Shown piece by piece: positions 1 through 5,468 of a stretch of 7,539 nucleotides of DNA (position 1 is the first letter of the stretch; the number at the start of each line of letters is the position of its first letter). Made by a program: the position numbers and the translations under genes. This DNA is from Candidatus Bathyarchaeota archaeon (GTDB taxonomy: Archaea; Thermoproteota; Bathyarchaeia; 40CM-2-53-6). The notes below the pieces were generated by a model. The model made no database searches, had not been told where the DNA came from, and was given only the letters and a program-made list of their open reading frames with translations. The DNA lies in NCBI GenBank assembly GCA_005888695.1, contig VBBH01000083.1, positions 1-7,539 of the forward strand. The letters run 5' to 3'.

Positions 1-925
1 CCATCTCGGGCAGTTCTTGGTCCGTATAGAAGTGTAACCTTGAAGCTATTGGCTCTGGCGCGGCCATCGTTCCCTTCATCTCTGATGTCAATGTGCAGAT
101 GGCGATGCGTCCAGGGGAGGAAATGACGCGTCTAATCTCCATGAGCACTCCTATCGGGTCTGCTAGAAAGCCCAATAGATTCGTCATGACCGCGCACGTA
201 AACTTTCCATCCGGATATGGCAGTTGATTGGCTTCACCTTGAACAACTTTCAGTCGTCCTTGGCTTACTGCTTTCCGATTGAGGTCTATTGCAACTTTGA
301 CCATATCAGGACTGTGGTCTAGCCCGGCGGCTTTACAACCGCTTGCGAGTGCATACTGTAGAAACGCCCCGCCCCCACAACCAATCTCGAGAAGATAATC
401 ATCGCTCTTTAGTCGCAGTGCGGACAGAATTGCTAGGAAGTTGGGACGATGATGCGTCGGGTCGCGATAGCCGTCTCGGGCTAGCATTCCTGAAGGTCGA
501 CGTGCTAGACGGTCGGTGAGCCAATCACCGAAACGGATAGGAGCGGTGGCCTGAAAGAGAGGAGCCACTACCTCGCTCGCGAACCAACCGGCAAGTTCTC
601 CAGCCTGGTCGTTGAGTAGACTGCCCCAATCATGATGCTCCACAGTTACACGGGTCCCGTTCTTTAGCGGCTCGAATCGAATCTCCACCTTCGTAGTCTC
701 ATCCGGCTTCCAATCGGCCTGGTGCCACTCGACGAGAATGTGTTTTCCTGATTGCCAGGATTGGACTTTTCCGACTTGGACTCCTCGCTCGACAACGCGG
801 CCACCAGGGCCCGGCTCGAGTTCGAGTCCGACCCTTGCTAGGGCCACGGCTAACTCGTCAAACAGGATGTTGAACGCCGCTGATGGCTCCAATGCTAAGT
901 CTACGCTGATGCGCAAGGTTGTCAA
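1..925 (-). CDS. SRPBCC (START-like) domain fused to class I SAM-dependent methyltransferase, partial at window edge
   Basis: The minus frame is open from 964 to the window edge. The first usable start is TTG at 925, giving TTLRISVDLALEPSAAF, a typical start of a SRPBCC/AHSA1-like ligand-binding domain. That domain fills about residues 1-130, with strands such as KVEIRFEPLKNGTRVTVEH at 79-97. A Rossmann methyltransferase follows: motif I LEIGCGGG at 179-186, the acidic end of motif II in GLDHS at 201-205 (likely binding the SAM ribose), GEANQLPYPDGKF at 230-242, and a late strand near PGRIAI at 271-276. At least 308 residues are present and the C-terminus lies outside the window. It probably methylates a small molecule, with the SRPBCC part holding a hydrophobic ligand; the substrate is not inferable. 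It lies 98 bases downstream of the HxlR gene on the same strand. The start is uncertain: no Shine-Dalgarno fits TTG 925, and a better-placed ATG at 972 is in another frame. Confidence 0.85.
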   Translation of the reverse strand, partial: MTTLRISVDLALEPSAAFNILFDELAVALARVGLELEPGPGGRVVERGVQVGKVQSWQSGKHILVEWHQADWKPDETTKVEIRFEPLKNGTRVTVEHHDWGSLLNDQAGELAGWFASEVVAPLFQATAPIRFGDWLTDRLARRPSGMLARDGYRDPTHHRPNFLAILSALRLKSDDYLLEIGCGGGAFLQYALASGCKAAGLDHSPDMVKVAIDLNRKAVSQGRLKVVQGEANQLPYPDGKFTCAVMTNLLGFLADPIGVLMEIRRVISSPGRIAICTLTSEMKGTMAAPEPIASRLHFYTDQELPEM

Positions 926-1023
926 ATTCGCACCAACTAATAATGCGCGGGCGTCTCTCCTGTATTAGACATTGTTTCCCGGCTAAGAATCTACGGGTTT
1001 ATTTTTTCGGGCTAACCATAACA

Positions 1024-1506
1024 CTATCGAGGAATTTTGGGAGTTGAAACTCTACCTGCCCCGGAAGATTGATGAATGTCTAAGTTGGTGTTTCTCGCGC
1101 TCACTGTTTTGATTGCTTGGACAGCAGGCGCGGTCCACTTTTCGCCCCATCTTCTGTAAGCCTCCAGAATCTCCTCCATGTCTCTCCCTTTCTCGGTTAG
1201 ACGGTAAACTACAGAGAAGGGTTGAGTACCGACGACTTCCCTCTGAACTATTCCCATCCGCTCTAGATACTTCAGGGTCCTCGAAAGTGTCCGAGCGTTT
1301 AGATCATCGGGCTTACCCTTCCTCAGAAGGTCGTTGAAACGTAACGGTTTGTCCAGCAGATAATATGCAATGAGAATCCTCCATTCCGAACCTAGCCGCT
1401 TCACAGCCTTGATTACCGCACAAACATCAGCTTCGCAACCAACTGTTCTCCTGTGAAGGAAACTTTCAACATCGAACTCGCGCCCCACCACCCGACGCTT
1501 ACTCAA
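1024..1506 (-). CDS. HxlR-family winged helix-turn-helix transcriptional regulator
   Basis: This is a DNA-binding regulator of the HxlR family, part of the MarR-like winged-helix group, which normally acts as a dimer. From the TTG at 1506 the product is 160 residues. It has the family's Cys near the start (CEADVC, about 24-29), the helix leading into GSEWRILIAYYLLDKPLRF (40-58), the recognition-helix region NARTLSRTLKYLERMGIV (70-87), and the wing with VYRLTEKGRDMEEIL (100-114). The frame also has an ATG at 1557, but that codon lies upstream of the best minus-strand TATA box (1535-1542). A transcript from that box would begin near 1510, just before TTG 1506, so I prefer the shorter form. It is divergent from the epimerase, with a candidate operator in between, which suggests autoregulation and control of the neighbour. 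The inducer is unknown. The C-terminal 25 or so residues are unlike the family core and probably disordered. Confidence 0.88.
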   Translation of the reverse strand: MSKRRVVGREFDVESFLHRRTVGCEADVCAVIKAVKRLGSEWRILIAYYLLDKPLRFNDLLRKGKPDDLNARTLSRTLKYLERMGIVQREVVGTQPFSVVYRLTEKGRDMEEILEAYRRWGEKWTAPAVQAIKTVSARNTNLDIHQSSGAGRVSTPKIPR

Positions 1507-1534
1507 TGTTACCAGCTCTAATCTTGTTACTCCA

Positions 1535-1543
1535 GAATATAAG
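1535..1543. promoter_or_regulatory. TATA-like box shared by two divergent genes
   Basis: The sequence GAATATAAG reads as a TATA-like box on both strands (CTTATATTC on the minus). Its centre is about 28 bases from TTG 1567 on the plus strand and about 32 bases from TTG 1506 on the minus strand. That spacing suits leaderless or near-leaderless archaeal transcripts in both directions. The assignment is by position and base composition only. Confidence 0.5.
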
Positions 1544-1548
1544 CAGTA

Positions 1549-1568
1549 AAGGGACATCCGCGTCCCTT
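1549..1568. promoter_or_regulatory. Candidate operator: perfect 7-6-7 inverted repeat between hxlR-type gene and epimerase
   Basis: The arms AAGGGAC and GTCCCTT are perfect reverse complements around a 6-base spacer. The dyad starts six bases from the shared TATA box and covers the expected plus-strand transcription start near 1565. A dimeric winged-helix protein bound here would block initiation toward the epimerase, and it sits beside the TFB/TBP site for the regulator itself. The position fits HxlR-type control. A 7-base dyad can also arise by chance in a window of this size. Confidence 0.45.
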
Positions 1569-1626
1569 GACGACGCTCCTGTCCCCGGCCAATTCTAATC
1601 TCCGAACCCTGAAGCCAACAGCAGTC

Positions 1627-2592
1627 ATGACAAGCGTTCTAGTCATCGGCGGATCCAAGTTTGTCGGACTCCATACCGTCCTTAACCTGTTGAAGGACGG
1701 TTATCAGGTCACGACACTGAACCGGGGGACGACAGAGCAACCGCTCGGTGTCAGGCATTTGAAGTGTGACAGGAAAGATCTCCCGAGGCTCAAGAGTATC
1801 TTAGAGAAGGAAGACTTCGATGCTATCGTAGACATCACGGCTCAAGAGCCTGAAGACACAGAGGCGATGATCAGGATCTTTGAAGGAAGAATCCAACGGT
1901 TTGTCCATTGTAGCACGGGAGCAGTCTACCAGGACAGATGGGAATTTCCAGTGTTCGAGGAAGACCCGATCATGGCTTGGACTGGCAGTCGAACATATCC
2001 AGAAAACAAGTCTCAGTGCGAGAGACTTCTCCTCAAAGCCTTTGAGGAACGAGGTTTTCCCGTTACAATTCTCAGACCCACGGTAATCTATGGCCCTCAC
2101 AACTACCTCTATCGAGAAGCCTACGTCTTTGACAGAGCAGAGGCTCGGAGACCGATACCGGTTCCCGGTGATGGGACCTCCGTCACTCACGCAGTCCATG
2201 TTGATGACGTTGCGAAAGGATTTGCTGCGGCTCTCCGATCGAAGGCCGCTGTTGGCCAAGTCTACAATATTGCTGGACCGAGAGCGGTCACACTCGACCT
2301 CTGGGTAGAATCGGCCGCGAAGCCTTGCACAGAGCATGTGAAAATTATTCACTACGATGAGAGTCTCGTGAGTCGAGATCTGAAAAGGGGCTTTCCCCTA
2401 CCAACGAGTCCGTGGATCATGAGTATTCAGAAGGCCCAAAGAGACCTAGGTTTCACTCCTCGAGGGCTAAGCGACGGAATGAAAGAAACCTACGCGTGGT
2501 ACTCGCAAAACCATCCCTTCGGCAAACCAGACTTTCAATTCGACCGAGCACTAACATCGTCGCAATCCAGAAAATCTGATCACGAGATGTAG
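1627..2592 (+). CDS. NAD-dependent epimerase/dehydratase (extended SDR family)
   Basis: This is a cytosolic nucleotide-cofactor oxidoreductase of the extended short-chain dehydrogenase type, usually acting on nucleotide sugars or related substrates. From ATG 1627 the product is 321 residues and opens directly on the first Rossmann strand: MTSVLVIGGSKFVGLHT, with the dinucleotide-binding glycine motif GGSKFVG at 8-14. Further marks are VDIT at 68-71, the strand FVHCSTGAVY at 92-101 supplying the active-site Ser/Thr, the catalytic YxxxK as YPENK at 124-128, RPTVIYGPHNY at 150-160, HVDDVAKGFAAAL at 191-203 and VYNIAGPRAVT at 212-222. The GGxxFVG form resembles the subgroup related to CSP41/isoflavone-reductase-like epimerases. 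A TTG at 1567 would add 20 residues before the Rossmann strand. That start fits the upstream TATA box for a leaderless message but makes an unusual N-terminus. The substrate is unknown. The adjacent divergent HxlR gene is the likely regulator. Confidence 0.88.
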   Translation: MTSVLVIGGSKFVGLHTVLNLLKDGYQVTTLNRGTTEQPLGVRHLKCDRKDLPRLKSILEKEDFDAIVDITAQEPEDTEAMIRIFEGRIQRFVHCSTGAVYQDRWEFPVFEEDPIMAWTGSRTYPENKSQCERLLLKAFEERGFPVTILRPTVIYGPHNYLYREAYVFDRAEARRPIPVPGDGTSVTHAVHVDDVAKGFAAALRSKAAVGQVYNIAGPRAVTLDLWVESAAKPCTEHVKIIHYDESLVSRDLKRGFPLPTSPWIMSIQKAQRDLGFTPRGLSDGMKETYAWYSQNHPFGKPDFQFDRALTSSQSRKSDHEM

Positions 2593-2601
2593 CCAGATAA
2601 C

Positions 2602-2626
2602 ATTCTGGTCCCTAACGGACAGGAAT
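2602..2626. repeat. Imperfect inverted repeat downstream of the epimerase stop
   Basis: ATTCTGGTCC and GGACAGGAAT flank a 5-base spacer, with 8 of 10 positions complementary (9 if U-G pairing is allowed in RNA). It begins 10 bases after the epimerase stop. It could be a 3' end hairpin or an operator for the rhodanese gene 50 bases further on. No U-rich tail follows, so an intrinsic terminator is not supported. Confidence 0.3.
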
Positions 2627-2676
2627 TTCCGCTCAGACCTATTAACTCGAAAATGCATTACAACAATTGAGAGAGC

Positions 2677-3156
2677 ATGAGCAAGAGTTTAGTGATGGTA
2701 AGACCGGACTTGATACGACTCAAGGAATACTTTGAGCTGAGACTTCTGGCCGTGAAGCAGCTCGCCGATGTAGTAGATTCTGTGAAACACGACAATCCAG
2801 ATCTTTTGCTGCTAGACTTGAGAGATAAAGAGGACTACCAAAGAGGGCATATCAAAGGTGCTGTCTCAATGCCCCTTGAAGAGATAGACAAAAGATACCA
2901 AGAACTGCCGAGAGACAAAGAAATAGTGGCCTACTGCTACAACCAGTACTGCCACCTCTCCACCCTAGGAGCATTGAAGCTGGTGGAACACGGAATCCCG
3001 GCGAAAGAAATGAACGTGGGATGGAAGGAATGGGTCAGCGCTGGACAGCCTATTCACTCAAAGTCCGCAGATGGATTGGACTGCGCGGGCAATTGTACAA
3101 TAGGTCTCCTTGATAATAACGGGAATCGCGAAAGCGGAGCGATACCTTTCCGCTAA
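2677..3156 (+). CDS. Single-domain rhodanese-like protein with a CX4C active-site loop
   Basis: The 159-residue product is a rhodanese-fold sulfur-carrier or persulfide-handling protein. The classic signature LLLDLRDKEDYQRGHIKGAVSMPLEEI spans 44-70. The strand IVAYCYNQYCHLS at 83-95 places the catalytic Cys at 87, with a second Cys at 92. The strand and helix LGALKLVEHG follow at 97-106, then GWKEWVSAGQPI at 115-126. The loop lacks the arginine typical of thiosulfate sulfurtransferases (CRxGxR-like), which argues against simple thiosulfate:cyanide sulfurtransferase activity. The two loop cysteines could form a disulfide or share a persulfide. A further pair, C136 and C140, lies in the tail. 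The first 25 residues precede the usual domain start. ATG 2677 is the first in-frame start, with a weak GAGAG upstream. The VOC gene follows 25 bases downstream, so the two may be co-transcribed. Confidence 0.87.
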   Translation: MSKSLVMVRPDLIRLKEYFELRLLAVKQLADVVDSVKHDNPDLLLLDLRDKEDYQRGHIKGAVSMPLEEIDKRYQELPRDKEIVAYCYNQYCHLSTLGALKLVEHGIPAKEMNVGWKEWVSAGQPIHSKSADGLDCAGNCTIGLLDNNGNRESGAIPFR

Positions 3157-3181
3157 TAGAACAAATCCCGGTTGCCTCAGC

Positions 3182-3775
3182 TTGGTCGTAGCCCCTAAGA
3201 TCGCCACCCTAGTTGAAACATCGCTCTATGTTGCAAACTTAGAACGAAGCGCCAGATTCTATACTAAAGTTCTGGGACTAGAAATCGAGAGCCAGCTCAA
3301 AGGAAGACACGTCTTCCTCATCGCAGGCCAGAGCATGCTTCTACTCTTCGACCCAAAATATCTGAAACACGAGCATCATGAAGAAGGCGAGAAAGCTCTA
3401 CCCCAAATCTACGAACTCGGCAAAACGCACATAGCGTTCGAGATCGACCCGAAGAACTACGACGAATGGAAAGAAACAATCAGAAAAAACGGTGTGGCCA
3501 TTGAAGCCGAAAAAACATGGCAGAAAGGAAATCGTTCAATCTACTTCAGGGACCCCGACGGGAACGTCGTCGAGCTGATAGAACCCGGCTCATGGCCGGT
3601 GCCACGCCGAAGTCAGTCTAGTCGGATGATGACACGTGGTCTGGTCTGGATGGGAGTTCGAACCAAGGAATTTGCTGGCATGGTAAAGCTACTTCGCGAT
3701 ACCTTGGGATTAGAGTTGACCCATGCAGAAGAGGGGTTTCGCAGTTCTTCTCACTGGAGACGGCGACAAGGTTGA
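3182..3775 (+). CDS. Glyoxalase/bleomycin-resistance (VOC) protein running into the start of a second VOC domain
   Basis: From TTG 3182 this is 197 residues. Residues 8-137 form one complete VOC domain, the fold of glyoxalase I, extradiol dioxygenases and fosfomycin-resistance proteins. It shows TSLYVANLERSARFYTKVLGL at 13-33, the middle strand GKTHIAFEID at 80-89 with likely metal ligand H83, and YFRDPDGNVVELIEPGSW at 121-138 with likely ligand E131. The first ligand position appears to be E12 rather than His. A His-rich stretch sits at 63-66. With no stop, the frame continues through a short linker into MMTRGLVWMGVRTKEF at 149-164, the start of a second VOC domain. It then loses frame near 3733-3739 and ends in a meaningless tail. 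An ATG at 3110 would overlap the rhodanese gene and add 24 unrelated residues, so TTG 3182 is preferred. The reaction is unknown. Confidence 0.75.
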   Translation: MVVAPKIATLVETSLYVANLERSARFYTKVLGLEIESQLKGRHVFLIAGQSMLLLFDPKYLKHEHHEEGEKALPQIYELGKTHIAFEIDPKNYDEWKETIRKNGVAIEAEKTWQKGNRSIYFRDPDGNVVELIEPGSWPVPRRSQSSRMMTRGLVWMGVRTKEFAGMVKLLRDTLGLELTHAEEGFRSSSHWRRRQG

Positions 3776-3995
3776 GGTTTTTGGGCCCAACTGGAAATAC
3801 AATAAACACGTCTCTTCTGCACCCGTTGTGGGGTTCTTGGTAGATGATATGGACGAGGCTCGCAAGCGGCTTAGTAAAGCGGGTGTAGAGCTCATTGGAG
3901 AAGCCAAGAAGGGCGAGAATGGATATGCTTGGCAGCATTTCCGTGGACCTGATGGCAATATCTATGAGATCGTGTTCGATCCTCAACGGCTATAG
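3723..3995 (+). CDS. C-terminal part of the second VOC domain, out of frame with its N-terminal part
   Basis: The 90-residue reading from ATG 3723 carries clear VOC sequence: AVLLTGDGDKVEVFGPNW at 7-24, the middle strand APVVGFLVDDMDEARKRLSKAG at 33-54, and HFRGPDGNIYEIVFDP at 72-87. It lacks the first beta-alpha unit, which lies upstream at 3627-3745 in another frame (LVWMGVRTKEFAGMVKLLRDTLGLELTHAEEGF). Removing one G from GGGG at 3733-3736, or one T of the following TTT, joins the halves as EEGFAVLL and gives a normal domain of about 122 residues. The intact protein would be either a separate gene starting at ATG 3627 or the second half of a 270-residue two-domain protein. The usual middle His is Pro (APVVGF), so metal binding is doubtful. 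As written, the gene is broken, by a real mutation or by a homopolymer sequencing error. Confidence 0.7.
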   Translation: MQKRGFAVLLTGDGDKVEVFGPNWKYNKHVSSAPVVGFLVDDMDEARKRLSKAGVELIGEAKKGENGYAWQHFRGPDGNIYEIVFDPQRL

Positions 3996-4084
3996 TTGTG
4001 GCAACTTGAAATTATTGGTAACTCACTCCTCCCCGAGCCTTCAGCCTTGCTCCTTGCGGTTATTCAGACACATGATGAGCTGTA

Positions 4085-4093
4085 GGGAGGTGG
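4085..4093 (+). promoter_or_regulatory. Strong Shine-Dalgarno
   Basis: GGGAGGTGG lies 6 bases before ATG 4100 and closely matches the anti-Shine-Dalgarno sequence of 16S rRNA. It fixes the start of the nucleotidyltransferase-like gene. It is the only clear site of this quality in the window. Other starts instead have TATA-like boxes at about -26 to -32. Confidence 0.75.
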
Positions 4094-4099
4094 AAAGTA

Positions 4100-4783
4100 A
4101 TGAGAATCAATCGGAAGACTGCGGGCGACAAGACGTACTTTCTCGTATCCGAGCTAGGCCCGTCATTCCACAAAGCGTCTAAGGACCTTGGTTTCGTCGA
4201 GACAGTCGACGGCTTCGCTCGAGTCTTCGATGCCAACACGCAGCATATAGATCAAATCTTTGCACGCTTTGTGTCCTTTGCCGAAGAGATGATTCTACAG
4301 GCTGCGGGTGCCAGGCCTGTGCCCTGGGACAAGGCTTTGCTGAGTTTTCTAGAACGAATTTCTGGAGAGAATATTGATTGGTGGCTGGCGGGTAGCGCCG
4401 CCTTGGCTATACGGGGAGTTGACTTGGTCCCCAGGGACCTCGACATTATCACGGACGAAAGCGGAGCACGGCAACTCGGACTAGTATTGTCTGATTGGCT
4501 TGTTGAGCCAGTTCAAGAGAGTCACGGGTGGATAGCAAGATGGTTCGGTAGAGCCTTCGCCCAAGCAAGGATAGAGTGGGTGGGAGACGTAGAGAAGTGG
4601 GTGGACGATCGAGGACCGAGCGATTTCGGCCCTGCCGCGAGGGCCGGGCTTCAAACAGTCCGTTGGAATGGATACAAGATTAATGTTCCACCCCTTGAGA
4701 TCCAGCTTGCAGTTTGTGAGCGTCGCGGCCTCAAAGACCGAGCCAAAAGGGTACAGCAAGCACTAGGGAGTAATTCGCGTTAA
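4100..4783 (+). CDS. Nucleotidyltransferase-fold protein of unknown substrate
   Basis: The 227-residue product has a two-part build. Residues 1-75 form an N-terminal region of unknown fold. From about 93 onward the polymerase-beta-like nucleotidyltransferase signature appears: WWLAGSAALAIRG at 94-106 (the hG[GS] motif), followed by VPRDLDIITDE at 110-120 with the paired acids D113 and D115. A possible third acid is E159 in ARIEW or D163. The conserved-looking VPPLEIQLAVCERRGL at 196-211 follows. Such proteins transfer NMP groups to small molecules, RNA or proteins, or have lost catalysis; the family includes aminoglycoside-resistance and MNT-like members. No HEPN or other antitoxin/toxin partner is adjacent, so a toxin-antitoxin role is not supported. 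A strong Shine-Dalgarno sets the start. The HIT gene on the opposite strand converges on it with 32 bases between. Fold assignment is fairly secure; function is open. Confidence 0.8.
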   Translation: MRINRKTAGDKTYFLVSELGPSFHKASKDLGFVETVDGFARVFDANTQHIDQIFARFVSFAEEMILQAAGARPVPWDKALLSFLERISGENIDWWLAGSAALAIRGVDLVPRDLDIITDESGARQLGLVLSDWLVEPVQESHGWIARWFGRAFAQARIEWVGDVEKWVDDRGPSDFGPAARAGLQTVRWNGYKINVPPLEIQLAVCERRGLKDRAKRVQQALGSNSR

Positions 4784-4815
4784 TCGAATCTCGTTCAAGA
4801 GCTCGGTTGGGTCGT

Positions 4816-5259
4816 CTATTTCCCGGAGGACATGCCGGCACGCAATTTTCGTGAGAGTTCGATCACATCGGGGCGAGTTCCCCTAGGAGCGCCCGGCCAC
4901 TTCCGGATTGCAAGTCGGATGCACTCCTTCGGCATACTCGGATACCGAGCTGTGACAATGACATGAACATGCTGGTATCGTTCGAGGAAGGACTCAGCAT
5001 AAGTCCAGCCTGCACCGGTGCAATTCTTCAGAGCCCGGCTCGAACGAGTTATGAGCGAGCCCAGCCAAGAGGCCTCTTTCTCCGTCAACTCTGCCAAGTC
5101 ATGGACGTGACGCCGGCTTTGAATTATGACAGAGCCTAGATAGGTCTGGCCTTCCTCGTTCAGTTGATGCGAGACGTGGAAAAGCTCGTCCTCGTAGACC
5201 AAACAGTCAGCGAGCTCGCTAGGGTTCCGGAGTCGCTCGCAGAACATGCAGACGTCCAT
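4816..5259 (-). CDS. HIT-family (histidine triad) protein with Zn-site cysteines
   Basis: From ATG 5259 the product is 147 residues, the usual size for a HIT hydrolase or transferase, which cleaves or transfers nucleotide phosphates through a histidine nucleophile. It opens MDVCMFCERL with C4 and C7, the start of many zinc-containing HIT proteins. It continues with LVYEDELFHVSHQ at 20-32, TYLGSVIIQSRRHVHDLAELT at 39-59, and the triad region YQHVHVIVTARYP at 95-107. Aligned with HVHVH of Fhit-type proteins, the first two His (97, 99, the second being the usual nucleophile) are kept, while the third is Ile (101). The substrate is unknown. The frame stays open upstream to 5493, but that part has no HIT similarity. 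GTG 5313 would add 18 residues and fits a TATA-like CCTTATACC at 5339-5347 for a leaderless start. I keep ATG 5259 on domain grounds. Confidence 0.82.
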   Translation of the reverse strand: MDVCMFCERLRNPSELADCLVYEDELFHVSHQLNEEGQTYLGSVIIQSRRHVHDLAELTEKEASWLGSLITRSSRALKNCTGAGWTYAESFLERYQHVHVIVTARYPSMPKECIRLAIRKWPGAPRGTRPDVIELSRKLRAGMSSGK

Positions 5260-5328
5260 CCCAGACTCACCGCGTCCCGACGAATTCGCTTTTACCACCA
5301 ATGGTTCTTCCACCCTCGACAGAAAAAT

Positions 5329-5362
5329 CCTTACAAGCGGTATAAGGTTGAGGAAAACCTTA
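5329..5362. repeat. Cluster of overlapping inverted repeats with an embedded TATA-like box
   Basis: TAAGGTT at 5343-5349 and AACCTTA at 5356-5362 are a perfect 7-base dyad with a 6-base spacer. TAAGG at 5343-5347 also pairs with CCTTA at 5329-5333, so the middle arm could form two alternative hairpins. TATAAGG (plus) and CCTTATA (minus) overlap the same bases. The cluster lies in the 209-base gap between the divergent HIT gene and the 103-residue gene, and may be an operator over a promoter. No protein-coding signal that I trust is present in the rest of 5260-5468. Confidence 0.35.
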
Positions 5363-5468
5363 CTCCTGATTTCTGCTTCTCTGGCTGCGGCTAGGTCGTC
5401 AGGTCCAGACGCAGAGCAAAGGAAAATACCGCGATTGTGTAGAAAATGGTCCTCTAGTGTGATACGAT

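Noticed and set aside
738..968. A short plus-strand frame opposite the SRPBCC-methyltransferase N-terminus
   Set aside because: Low-complexity Ser/Pro/Thr product, antisense to a domain-supported gene.
1001..1008. TTTTTT run on the plus strand that could be a terminator
   Set aside because: No plus-strand gene ends upstream of it. On the minus strand, where the genes lie, it is an A run and fits better as part of a promoter box.
1801..2352. A 183-codon open frame on the minus strand inside the epimerase gene
   Set aside because: It is antisense to a clear SDR protein, has no domain pattern, and is rich in Ser, Arg and Cys as expected of a shadow frame.
4627..4646. Perfect 7-6-7 inverted repeat CGGCCCT/AGGGCCG
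   Set aside because: It lies within the nucleotidyltransferase coding sequence in a GC-rich stretch. It most likely reflects codon content, and it shows that dyads of this size occur here by chance.
4100..4783. Possible toxin-antitoxin module around the nucleotidyltransferase gene
   Set aside because: The neighbours are a VOC protein and a convergent HIT protein. No HEPN, AbiE-type or other partner adjoins it.
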